The position numbers and the translations under genes are program-made. Source: Bacillota bacterium (GTDB lineage Bacteria > Bacillota > Clostridia > Christensenellales > CAG-138). From it: a stretch of 32,410 bases of DNA. Positions 24,933 through 31,417 of the stretch are shown one piece after another. A model generated the notes under the pieces. That model did not search any database. It saw only the letters and a program-made list of their open reading frames with translations, and was not told where the DNA came from. The DNA lies in contig JAEWWD010000099.1 in assembly GCA_023396535.1 (NCBI GenBank), forward strand, positions 1 to 32,410, read 5' to 3'. Positions within the stretch are counted from its first letter, which is position 1. Every line of letters begins with the position of its first letter.

Positions 24933-25355
24933 TTATGCGGTTTCCGCAGAAAGCCTGACCTCAATATTGCCGCGGGTCGCATTGGAATAGGGGCACACCA
25001 TGTGCGCCTCGGCCATCAGCGCGTCGGCTGTCGTCTGGTCTACTTCCTTGAATATGCCATGGATTGCCGCTTCAAGGGCGAAGCCGCCGGCATCATTTTT
25101 GCCGATACCCACCGTCATGCGCACGGAGGGCAGAGGAATACGTAGCTTTTTTGTACGTATGACATGCTGCAGAGCGCTGCCAAAGCACGCCGAATACCCT
25201 GCCGCAAATAGCTGCTCGGGATTAACGCCGGAATCATCCTTACCTCCCATCGTGGAGGGGGGCGCCATTTCGAATCGCAGGGGGCTGTTTTCAACGGTGA
25301 CAGTTCCGCTGCGGCCATTGACGGATAATGCGGTGGTAGTATAAAGAACTTCCAT
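24933..25355 (-). CDS. ohr: Organic hydroperoxide resistance protein (OsmC/Ohr family)
   Basis: Ohr reduces organic and lipid hydroperoxides with a reactive cysteine pair. The 140-residue protein has both: Cys57 in GYSACFGSAL and Cys121 in VCPYSNATRGN, the latter motif being the Ohr-subfamily signature. GGKDDSGVNPEQLFAAG precedes the first cysteine as usual. The ATG at 25355 has AAGGGG about 7 nt upstream. It is a single gene with a palindromic candidate operator upstream and its own terminator. Confidence 0.93.
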   Translation of the reverse strand: MEVLYTTTALSVNGRSGTVTVENSPLRFEMAPPSTMGGKDDSGVNPEQLFAAGYSACFGSALQHVIRTKKLRIPLPSVRMTVGIGKNDAGGFALEAAIHGIFKEVDQTTADALMAEAHMVCPYSNATRGNIEVRLSAETA

Positions 25356-25399
25356 AAGGATTCCCCTTTCTCGTGATTCTATCATCCTGTCTATGATTA

Positions 25400-25416
25400 G
25401 TATAAGCTTGTTATAC
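25400..25416. promoter_or_regulatory. Candidate operator upstream of ohr
   Basis: GTATAAGCTTGTTATAC is a perfect 6-5-6 inverted repeat 45 bp upstream of the ohr start, overlapping TATACT (minus strand), the likely -10 box. OhrR-type MarR repressors bind AT-rich palindromes at this position; no ohrR gene is in the window, so the regulator is unknown. Confidence 0.5.
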
Positions 25417-25497
25417 GCTGGCAAAACAACGAGTTTAAATTTTTAGCGGCAATATCATGCGTCCCTGAAAGGCCCTGCCGATTGATGTGGAATTGCA

Positions 25498-25526
25498 TTG
25501 CTCAAAGGAACGCGCTGCGATATACT
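25498..25526 (+). promoter_or_regulatory. Predicted promoter of the NagD-like phosphatase gene
   Basis: TTGCTC (25498-25503) and TATACT (25521-25526) are 17 bp apart, 41 bp before the ATG. Confidence 0.55.
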
Positions 25527-25567
25527 AGGAAGGAATGGAATAAAGAGAGTATTACGAGAGGTATTAC

Positions 25568-26353
25568 ATGGAAGTTTTACGAAACAAAAAAGCCTTCATC
25601 TGCGACATGGACGGCGTACTCTATCATGGAAACCGGCTGTTGCCCGGTGTGCCGCGCTTTGTGGAGTGGCTGAAGGAAAACGACAAGAAATTCTTATTTC
25701 TTACCAACAACAGCGGCTATACGCCGCGCGAGCTGCAGCAGAAGCTGGCGCGCCTTGGCGTGGAAGTGGAAGCCGACCGCTTTTATACGAGCGCGCTTGC
25801 GACGGCGAGCTTCCTGAGTACCCAGGCGCCGGAGTGCAGCGCGTACGTGCTGGGGCAGCCGGGGCTTATCAACGCACTTTACGATGTCGGAATTACCATG
25901 AACAACGTCAATCCGGATTATGTGGTGGTGGGGGAGGATTTCAGTTTAAGCTACGACAAGCTCGAGCGCGCGACATACCTGGTCAATAAGGGCGCGCGGC
26001 TCATTGGCTGCAATTCCGACCTGACCGGGCCGACCGAGGAAGGCCTCGCGCCCGCCTGCCGGGCGCTCATCGCGCCCATCGAAATGGCGACAGGCGTCAG
26101 CGCGTACTTCGTTGGCAAGCCTAACCCGCTGATGATGCGGCACGCGCTCAAACGCTTGAAGACCGAGCCGGAAGAAACTGCCATCGTGGGGGACCGTATG
26201 GATACGGACGTCATGGCGGGCGTGGAGGCGGAAATCGACACCGTACTGGTGCTTTCCGGCGTTACTTCACGGGAAATGCTTGTCAAGTTCCCGTACCGCC
26301 CGAAATATGTGCTGCAGGGCGTCGGGGATATTCCGTGCGATGATGCACAATAA
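25568..26353 (+). CDS. HAD-superfamily phosphatase, NagD/class IIA type
   Basis: The 261-residue protein has CDMDGVLYHG (nucleophile Asp13, acid Asp15), FLTNNSG, GKPNPLMM with the catalytic Lys, and VGDRMDTDVMAG, which define the HAD IIA (NagD, p-nitrophenylphosphatase, PGP) group. Its large C2 cap lies between motifs II and III. Relatives dephosphorylate small metabolites such as nucleotides, 2-phosphoglycolate or glycerol phosphate; the substrate here is not evident. AGAGG 6 nt upstream supports the start. It is a single gene between a promoter and a terminator. Confidence 0.9.
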   Translation: MEVLRNKKAFICDMDGVLYHGNRLLPGVPRFVEWLKENDKKFLFLTNNSGYTPRELQQKLARLGVEVEADRFYTSALATASFLSTQAPECSAYVLGQPGLINALYDVGITMNNVNPDYVVVGEDFSLSYDKLERATYLVNKGARLIGCNSDLTGPTEEGLAPACRALIAPIEMATGVSAYFVGKPNPLMMRHALKRLKTEPEETAIVGDRMDTDVMAGVEAEIDTVLVLSGVTSREMLVKFPYRPKYVLQGVGDIPCDDAQ

Positions 26354-26386
26354 GTGAAATAATAGAGATCAACAATAGAATAACAT

Positions 26387-26410
26387 AAGGCGGCTATGCG
26401 CCGCCTTTTT
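26387..26410 (+). terminator. Rho-independent terminator after the NagD-like gene
   Basis: An 8-bp stem AAGGCGGC/GCCGCCTT with a TATGC loop and a T tail. It sits 20 bp from the convergent dCMP deaminase gene. Confidence 0.88.
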
Positions 26411-26429
26411 GTATATGTTCGTCATTCCT

Positions 26430-26915
26430 TTACGCGGGCTTATTTGGGTCCTTCTCGGGGGGGCTGTAGTGCTCCAGAATAACGCCGGCCTGATTGAGAA
26501 GCTCCACCGAGAAATCGTCCGGATACCCTTCCGCATATACCACGCGCACAATACCGGCGTTGATGATCATTTTCGCACAGATGACGCAGGGTTGGTGCGT
26601 GCAGTACAGCGTCGCGCCGTCGATGGATACGCCGAGCTTGGCGGCCTGTATGATGGCGTTCTGTTCCGCGTGTATGGCATAGCAAAGCTCCTGACGCGTA
26701 CCGGAAGGAATGTTGAGGTTCCGCCGGAGGCATTCGCCGCGCTCCATACAGCTTAATAGACCGGAGGGAGCGCCGTTATAGCCGGTTGTGAGTATGCGTT
26801 TGTTTTTTACGATAATGGCGCCTATCTTACGGCCTTCCTGATAGCAGCTGGACCAATTGGAAATGGCTTTGCACAGCTCCATAAACCGTATGTCCCATTT
26901 ATCCCATGCCTGCAT
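26430..26915 (-). CDS. dCMP deaminase (cytidine/deoxycytidylate deaminase family)
   Basis: The 161-residue protein deaminates dCMP to dUMP, supplying thymidylate synthesis; ComEB of Bacillus is a relative. The zinc site is complete: His82 and catalytic Glu84 in IHAEQNAI, and Cys110/Cys113 in HQPCVICAK. The dCMP-family zinc-binding insert around GLLSCMERGECLRR is also present. The ATG at 26915 has GGGGAGGA 6 nt upstream. Confidence 0.93.
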   Translation of the reverse strand: MQAWDKWDIRFMELCKAISNWSSCYQEGRKIGAIIVKNKRILTTGYNGAPSGLLSCMERGECLRRNLNIPSGTRQELCYAIHAEQNAIIQAAKLGVSIDGATLYCTHQPCVICAKMIINAGIVRVVYAEGYPDDFSVELLNQAGVILEHYSPPEKDPNKPA

Positions 26916-26972
26916 CCAAATTCCTCCCCGTCTTTGCTTCTGCGGCGGCAACCCTATCTTGGGGTTTTTATC

Positions 26973-27001
26973 AGTATAGCACGCTCCGGTCGCAGTTTGA
27001 A
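26973..27001 (-). promoter_or_regulatory. Predicted promoter of the dCMP deaminase gene
   Basis: On the minus strand, TTCAAA (27001-26996) and TATACT (26978-26973) are spaced by 17 bp, about 58 bp before the ATG. Confidence 0.6.
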
Positions 27002-27052
27002 GGAGGTAACGAAAAATATGCGATTATTGTCAAATGCTATTGATTAATGCTG

Positions 27053-27092
27053 AAAAAACACATACCGGCAAAGCCCAACAGGGCTTTGCCGG
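27053..27092 (-). terminator. Terminator after the GerMN lipoprotein gene
   Basis: A perfect 12-bp stem CCGGCAAAGCCC/GGGCTTTGCCGG with a 4-nt loop, followed on the minus strand by a T-rich tail ending in six T's. Confidence 0.9.
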
Positions 27093-27119
27093 CGTACGGA
27101 TATATGCAGCGCAACCGGA

Positions 27120-28100
27120 TCAACGGAATTCGTTCACATAGGATGGCATCGCCATTGTTTCCAACACCGATTTGTCAAACGCTTTGCCTTCCACTTCCAG
27201 CTTCAGCGATGCGATCGCGCCGAAATTACGTGCGGTCAACTGCATGCACTGCAATGCAGCTTCCTCCAGTTCCGGGGTATCCGATATCAATGCAAACGCG
27301 GAAGAGAGGTTTATAGTAGCCTCGTCGTCAAGCATTGTGGCGGAAAGCACCTCGGTTCCTTCGGGGAAGCAGTTGCGCAGTGTGCTTTCGGCAGGGCCAT
27401 TTACCAACTCCTGCATGGCAACCACCAGGTCTGGTTCCTGCGTGATATTCCGTGTCACAGGAACAAGCAGACTGGCCGACTCATTGGGATAATACAATGT
27501 AAGCTGATACTGTGCGTCTTCCTCCGAAGCGCTGACGGCCAGGGGTTCTTCATTGAGGGGGATGGCGCGCATGGCGTCCTGTACATTGGTGCCGTGGGGC
27601 AGCTTCTTCTTGACTTTACCGTCGAACTTGAGCTGTACTTCCTCAATAGTCGGGAATTCCGTAAGCGTGTTCACAACCGCCGTGATCAGCGCTTGTTCGG
27701 CCTCGGCGTTCTCCAGTTTGGGGAGATCGCAGATGTTCAGTGTTGCCACCGCTTCGTCGGAGATGGAAAGCACAAAGCTCACCCCCTGCGGCACGACGTT
27801 TTTAAGGCCCATGGCGGCGGCGGAGATGCGGTTTTCATCTGTATCCACAAGCTGATTGAGCGCTGCGCGGCCGATACCTTCTTCCCACGGCAGCAGCTTC
27901 ATCACCGGTACCATCAACCCGTCGTCCGTCTGAAAATACAGCACGGTGCGGCGGAATCCTGCTGTAGAGTCCACCGGCTGTTCTTCTTCATCCGCCGGAT
28001 GGAATACGCTTTGTACCAGCGAGCACCCGGTCAGCAGCACTGCCGATAACAGCAGGCACAGGGCGAGCGCCAGCGTCGCGTATCTTTTCTGGATAGACAT
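27120..28100 (-). CDS. GerMN-domain lipoprotein
   Basis: A 326-residue exported lipoprotein. The signal peptide ends in the lipobox VLLTGC with Cys26 as lipidation site, followed by an acidic spacer and two sporulation/spore-germination (GerMN) domains. The first is at about 50-180 (TVLYFQTDDGLMVPV, AALNQLV) and the second at about 195-315 (YQLTLYYPNE, AMQELVNGP, NLSSAF). GerM-type proteins act in the cell envelope, in sporulation or wall remodelling. The ATG at 28100 follows GGGGGGAA, but that ribosome-binding site is buried in a strong hairpin (see 28105-28152). Confidence 0.88.
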   Translation of the reverse strand: MSIQKRYATLALALCLLLSAVLLTGCSLVQSVFHPADEEEQPVDSTAGFRRTVLYFQTDDGLMVPVMKLLPWEEGIGRAALNQLVDTDENRISAAAMGLKNVVPQGVSFVLSISDEAVATLNICDLPKLENAEAEQALITAVVNTLTEFPTIEEVQLKFDGKVKKKLPHGTNVQDAMRAIPLNEEPLAVSASEEDAQYQLTLYYPNESASLLVPVTRNITQEPDLVVAMQELVNGPAESTLRNCFPEGTEVLSATMLDDEATINLSSAFALISDTPELEEAALQCMQLTARNFGAIASLKLEVEGKAFDKSVLETMAMPSYVNEFR

Positions 28101-28104
28101 AAGA

Positions 28105-28152
28105 TTCCCCCCGTTGCGCGTTTTTACAATACTTATTCGCACACGGGGGGAA
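28105..28152 (-). promoter_or_regulatory. Hairpin sequestering the ribosome-binding site of the GerMN gene
   Basis: On the minus strand TTCCCCCCGT (28152-28143) is perfectly complementary to ACGGGGGGAA (28114-28105). The next five bases inward, GTGCG and CGCGC, also pair (one G-U, one bulged A), leaving a 17-nt A/U-rich loop. The right arm contains the GGGGGG Shine-Dalgarno that serves the ATG at 28100. There is no T tract after it, so it does not look like a terminator. Confidence 0.6.
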
Positions 28153-28167
28153 GTATGTTGATATCCT

Positions 28168-28479
28168 TCAGACTTGTACCTGTATCGGCTGCGCGTTCAG
28201 TTTTCCCCTATAGCGGAGCAGCATTGCCGAAAGATGCGCGTCCACTTCCTCCTCGGACAAATCAGTGTCCGGACAGTAGGTTTCGAGTATTTCAAAACAC
28301 AGCTCATTATCGCAGGCGTTGCTGAATTCCTGCAAAGGTTTATAGGAGCAGGCGTTGAGCTTTAACTCAAAACGCAGGCGCTTTCGCGTGCCCTCCAGAT
28401 TGCGGGAAAATCCGACGTAAGACGTTCCGCTCTTCGGGTCGTATAAGCGATATACGCCCATAACAGCTCCATACTGCAT
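28168..28479 (-). CDS. GIY-YIG-type nuclease-domain protein
   Basis: A 103-residue single-domain protein. The GIY half is GVYRLYD (8-14), the YIG half is SYVG (20-23), followed by SRNLEGTRKRLRFEL with candidate catalytic arginines and a later FEILE glutamate region. It resembles short Firmicutes GIY-YIG proteins whose core reads VG-S-x-NLE...R...L. The start at 28479 has GGAG 7 nt upstream; an internal ATG at 28461 is an alternative. Activity is unproven, since the first signature deviates (GVY) and DNA target is unknown. It lies between two lipoprotein genes on the same strand. Confidence 0.75.
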   Translation of the reverse strand: MQYGAVMGVYRLYDPKSGTSYVGFSRNLEGTRKRLRFELKLNACSYKPLQEFSNACDNELCFEILETYCPDTDLSEEEVDAHLSAMLLRYRGKLNAQPIQVQV

Positions 28480-28502
28480 AAAGCTTCTCCATTAACCGCC
28501 GA

Positions 28503-29624
28503 TTACTGCTCCGCTTTGCCTATATCGCGTATACGGTCCGCATAACGCGTGATCTTTACAGTGTCCTCCCAGGCATCCACTTGCTCGTTGAAATGCTGTG
28601 TTTGCAGTTTTTCGAGCATGCCGGATATGTAAGCATCCTTCACATCCGAAAAGCTACGCTCTCCGCTTTTGAGTTTATCCACCAGCTTGATAATATGATA
28701 CCCGTAATCCGTTTTCACAGGCGCTGTGACATCGCCCACATTTTGAAGGGCAAGCGCCGCTTCTTTGAATTCGGGAACAAAACTCGTATCCGCATTCATG
28801 AGATATCCAAGCGATTTGTTGGGTTCGGACTGCATGCCGGGATCCGTGCCGTATTCCGCCATAAGCGCATCAAAATCCTCGCCGGCATTGAGCCGCGCAA
28901 TGAGATCCTGAGCGGTATCCTCGTCCGATACCAGTATGTGCTTGACGCGAATATATCCTTCCGGCACATAAAGGGGCGGCACGCCGCCGTTTTGTTCGTA
29001 CGCGCCCTGCGCGTCCGCGAAGCTGGCGGGTGATTGCGCATAGGCCGTGCGGTCGGCCTGTACATCCCCGGCGAAGCGTGTCTGTGCGTCCTGCTCGGTA
29101 AACGTGATTTCGGATTTGATGGCGGTCTCCAGCTTCTCTGCAATCGCCGTTTTTTGCATATCCGCCGTCAGCTTCTTCAACAGACTTTCTTCTGTATGTC
29201 CGTTTTCCTTTAAAGCGTTCAGGAACAATTCCTTCGCGCGGGCGTCCACATCCGCAGCGCCTTCGCTTTGGGCGGCGTTGCGATAGGTATCTCGTATAGC
29301 GTCATACTGGGCTTTCGCATCCTGTTCCAGTTTCTGCTTTTCATCGTCTGTCAGGGTATACCCCTTGGATAGAGCATATTGATAGATCACCTCGGAGCGC
29401 ACCATGAGGTCTAGCACAAAATCCTGCAGCGTCTGCAGATTTTGTTCGTTTGTCATATCGTATTGATACACAAAGCGCTGGTAATACGCGTTGAAAAGAT
29501 CGGCATATTCGCTGCGCAGTATTTTTGCATCGCCAACTGTGCAGACGACGGCATCCGCTTTTGCGCATGCCGTCAGGGAGAGCGCAAATATCGCGGCCAG
29601 TATTAAAAGGGCAATTCGTTTCAT
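28503..29624 (-). CDS. PrsA-like peptidyl-prolyl isomerase lipoprotein
   Basis: A 373-residue extracytoplasmic foldase. The signal peptide ends in LSLTAC with lipidated Cys20. A SurA/PrsA-type helical chaperone region (about 35-190) is followed by a parvulin domain (about 223-320: IRVKHILVSDE, FDALMAEYGTDPG, FVPEFKEAAL, YGYHIIKL), then a C-terminal helix. These proteins assist folding of exported proteins at the membrane surface. The ATG at 29624 is preferred because GGGGAA lies 7 nt upstream; an ATG 15 bp earlier has poor spacing. Confidence 0.92.
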   Translation of the reverse strand: MKRIALLILAAIFALSLTACAKADAVVCTVGDAKILRSEYADLFNAYYQRFVYQYDMTNEQNLQTLQDFVLDLMVRSEVIYQYALSKGYTLTDDEKQKLEQDAKAQYDAIRDTYRNAAQSEGAADVDARAKELFLNALKENGHTEESLLKKLTADMQKTAIAEKLETAIKSEITFTEQDAQTRFAGDVQADRTAYAQSPASFADAQGAYEQNGGVPPLYVPEGYIRVKHILVSDEDTAQDLIARLNAGEDFDALMAEYGTDPGMQSEPNKSLGYLMNADTSFVPEFKEAALALQNVGDVTAPVKTDYGYHIIKLVDKLKSGERSFSDVKDAYISGMLEKLQTQHFNEQVDAWEDTVKITRYADRIRDIGKAEQ

Positions 29625-29660
29625 TCGTCTGTTCCCCATTCCTGCTTACTTATTGCATTG

Positions 29661-29690
29661 ATTGTACTCCGAATACACTACGGCTGTCAA
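29661..29690 (-). promoter_or_regulatory. Promoter of the foldase gene
   Basis: On the minus strand a perfect TTGACA (29690-29685) and TACAAT (29666-29661) are spaced by 18 bp, 36 bp before the ATG. Confidence 0.78.
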
Positions 29691-29777
29691 ACAATGGGGG
29701 AGGGAAGGCGCCGCTATGCGTGCAAGAATATATCATGGGACTTGCATTTACAATATCACGGGAACGATGAAGTGTTG

Positions 29778-29783
29778 TATAAT
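29778..29783 (+). promoter_or_regulatory. Predicted -10 box upstream of the ACT-domain gene
   Basis: A perfect TATAAT lies 50 bp before the start at 29834. I see no good -35 hexamer at the right distance, so activator dependence is possible. Confidence 0.45.
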
Positions 29784-29833
29784 CAAAAATGGAAAGCCGC
29801 TCAACAGGTAACGGCTGGAGAAAGGAGATGTTT

Positions 29834-30304
29834 ATGAAACGCGAAGCGCATATATTGACGCTCCTGGTGGATAATGAATTCGGCGTCCTCACGCGCATTA
29901 CAGCGCAGATACGCCGTGAGGGCTGGAACATCAAAAGTCTTGCTGTGGCGGAGAGCATGGATCCGGCTGTGTCCCGCATTACGCTTGCGCTGGAATGCTA
30001 TGACACTACGTTGCCCGAGGTCATGCACAGACTTTCGCGCCTTGCATGCGTGCGGTCCGTAACCGCATACCATCCGGAACAATATGTCTGCCGGGAGCTT
30101 GCAATCGTGCGTGTTTTAGCGGAAGGACCGGCGGTGGAAGAAGCGGCGCAGCGCTTTGGCGCGCGTACGCTCGCGCGGCAAACCGGCGTTACCCTGCTGG
30201 AGCTTACTGCGGAGCCTGCCGAGCTGGATGAATTTTTGCTGACGCTGCGAAAGCTGGCGGAGCTGAGCGTGGCGCGCACCGGCGCCATAACGCTGGAACG
30301 ATAA
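29834..30304 (+). CDS. ilvN: Acetolactate synthase small (regulatory) subunit
   Basis: A 156-residue protein with an N-terminal ACT domain (about 3-75: HILTLLVDNEFGVLTRITAQIRREGWNIKSLAVAES) typical of IlvN/IlvH, and a C-terminal domain that opens RELAIVRVLA and resembles the IlvH C-domain. The subunit stimulates and gives valine feedback to the large subunit IlvB. The start at 29834 has AAAGGAG 7 nt upstream; two earlier in-frame ATGs lack suitable spacing. No ilvB is next to it; butyrate kinase follows after 24 bp, so the pair is co-transcribed. Confidence 0.88.
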   Translation: MKREAHILTLLVDNEFGVLTRITAQIRREGWNIKSLAVAESMDPAVSRITLALECYDTTLPEVMHRLSRLACVRSVTAYHPEQYVCRELAIVRVLAEGPAVEEAAQRFGARTLARQTGVTLLELTAEPAELDEFLLTLRKLAELSVARTGAITLER

Positions 30305-30328
30305 CGATTGAGAGGGGAAGGAAATCGT

Positions 30329-31417
30329 ATGATGGAGAAGAATGGCTCTTACCGTTTTCTGGTCATCAACCCCGGCTCCACTTCTACGAAATTGGGCGTA
30401 TTCGAGGATGATGCCATGGTACTTGAGGATGTGGTACGGCACTCCAAGGGTGAGATCGATAAATATGACAGCATTGTTGCGCAGAAGGAGATGCGGCTAA
30501 AGCTGATAGAAAAAATATTGGCGGACAACCATATCGACATGCAGTCGTTTGACGCGTTTGTAGGCCGCGGCGGACTGGTGGAACCTATTGAGAGCGGCGT
30601 CTACATCGTGAACGACCATATGCAGCACGATTTGATTCACTCTACCGCCGCGTCGCACGCATCCTCTCTGGGCGGTATCATCGCGTCGGAACTTGGCAGG
30701 AAGTTCCATAAACCCGCGTACGTGGTGGATCCCATTGTGGTGGATGAAATGGACCCTTACGCCAAACTGACGGGTATGCCCGGCATAGAACGCCGCAGCG
30801 TATTCCATGCGCTGAACCAGAAAGCGGTGGCGCGACGTTGCGCGAAGGAGATGGGCAAAAAATACGAGGATTGCCGCTTCATCGTCGCGCATATGGGCGG
30901 TGGTATAACGGTAGGCGCGCATCGTTATGGCCGCGTGATCGACGTCAACGACGGGCTTGCGGGCGAGGGACCTTTTACGCCGGAGCGCACCGGCGGCATT
31001 CCCGCCGAGCCGCTTATCCGTATGTGTTTCTCGGGCGCATATACCGAGAGGGAGCTGATCGATCGCGTTACCCGGCGGGGAGGCATGAGTGCGTATCTGG
31101 GCACGCACGATTTGCGCGCATGTGAGCGGCTGATCAAGGAGGGCGACGATTACGCGATGCTGGTGCTCGAATCGATGGCCTACCAGGTATCCAAGGAGAT
31201 TGGCGCGATGGTGGCGGTACTGGAGGGGCGCGTGGACGCGATCGTACTCACCGGCGGCCTTGCGTACAGCAATCGCTTCACGGGCGCTATCAAAAACCGC
31301 GTAAGCCTCATTGCGCCGGTATGCGTGTATCCCGGCGAGGACGAGCTCAAAGCGCTGGCCGAGGGCGCGCTGCGCGTATTGCGCGGCGAGGAAAAAGCAA
31401 AGGATTATGACGGCTGA
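30329..31417 (+). CDS. buk: Butyrate kinase
   Basis: Butyrate kinase interconverts butyryl phosphate plus ADP with butyrate plus ATP, the ATP-yielding end of butyrate fermentation, or acts on branched-chain acids. The 362-residue ASKHA-fold protein has VINPGSTSTKLGVFED, AFVGRGGLVEPIESGVY, FHALNQKAVAR, the phosphate loop AHMGGGITVGAHR, and VLTGGLAYSNRF, all typical. Length is standard. The ATG at 30329 has GGGGAAGG upstream. The partner phosphotransbutyrylase gene is not in view. It overlaps the next gene by 11 bp. Confidence 0.93.
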   Translation: MMEKNGSYRFLVINPGSTSTKLGVFEDDAMVLEDVVRHSKGEIDKYDSIVAQKEMRLKLIEKILADNHIDMQSFDAFVGRGGLVEPIESGVYIVNDHMQHDLIHSTAASHASSLGGIIASELGRKFHKPAYVVDPIVVDEMDPYAKLTGMPGIERRSVFHALNQKAVARRCAKEMGKKYEDCRFIVAHMGGGITVGAHRYGRVIDVNDGLAGEGPFTPERTGGIPAEPLIRMCFSGAYTERELIDRVTRRGGMSAYLGTHDLRACERLIKEGDDYAMLVLESMAYQVSKEIGAMVAVLEGRVDAIVLTGGLAYSNRFTGAIKNRVSLIAPVCVYPGEDELKALAEGALRVLRGEEKAKDYDG

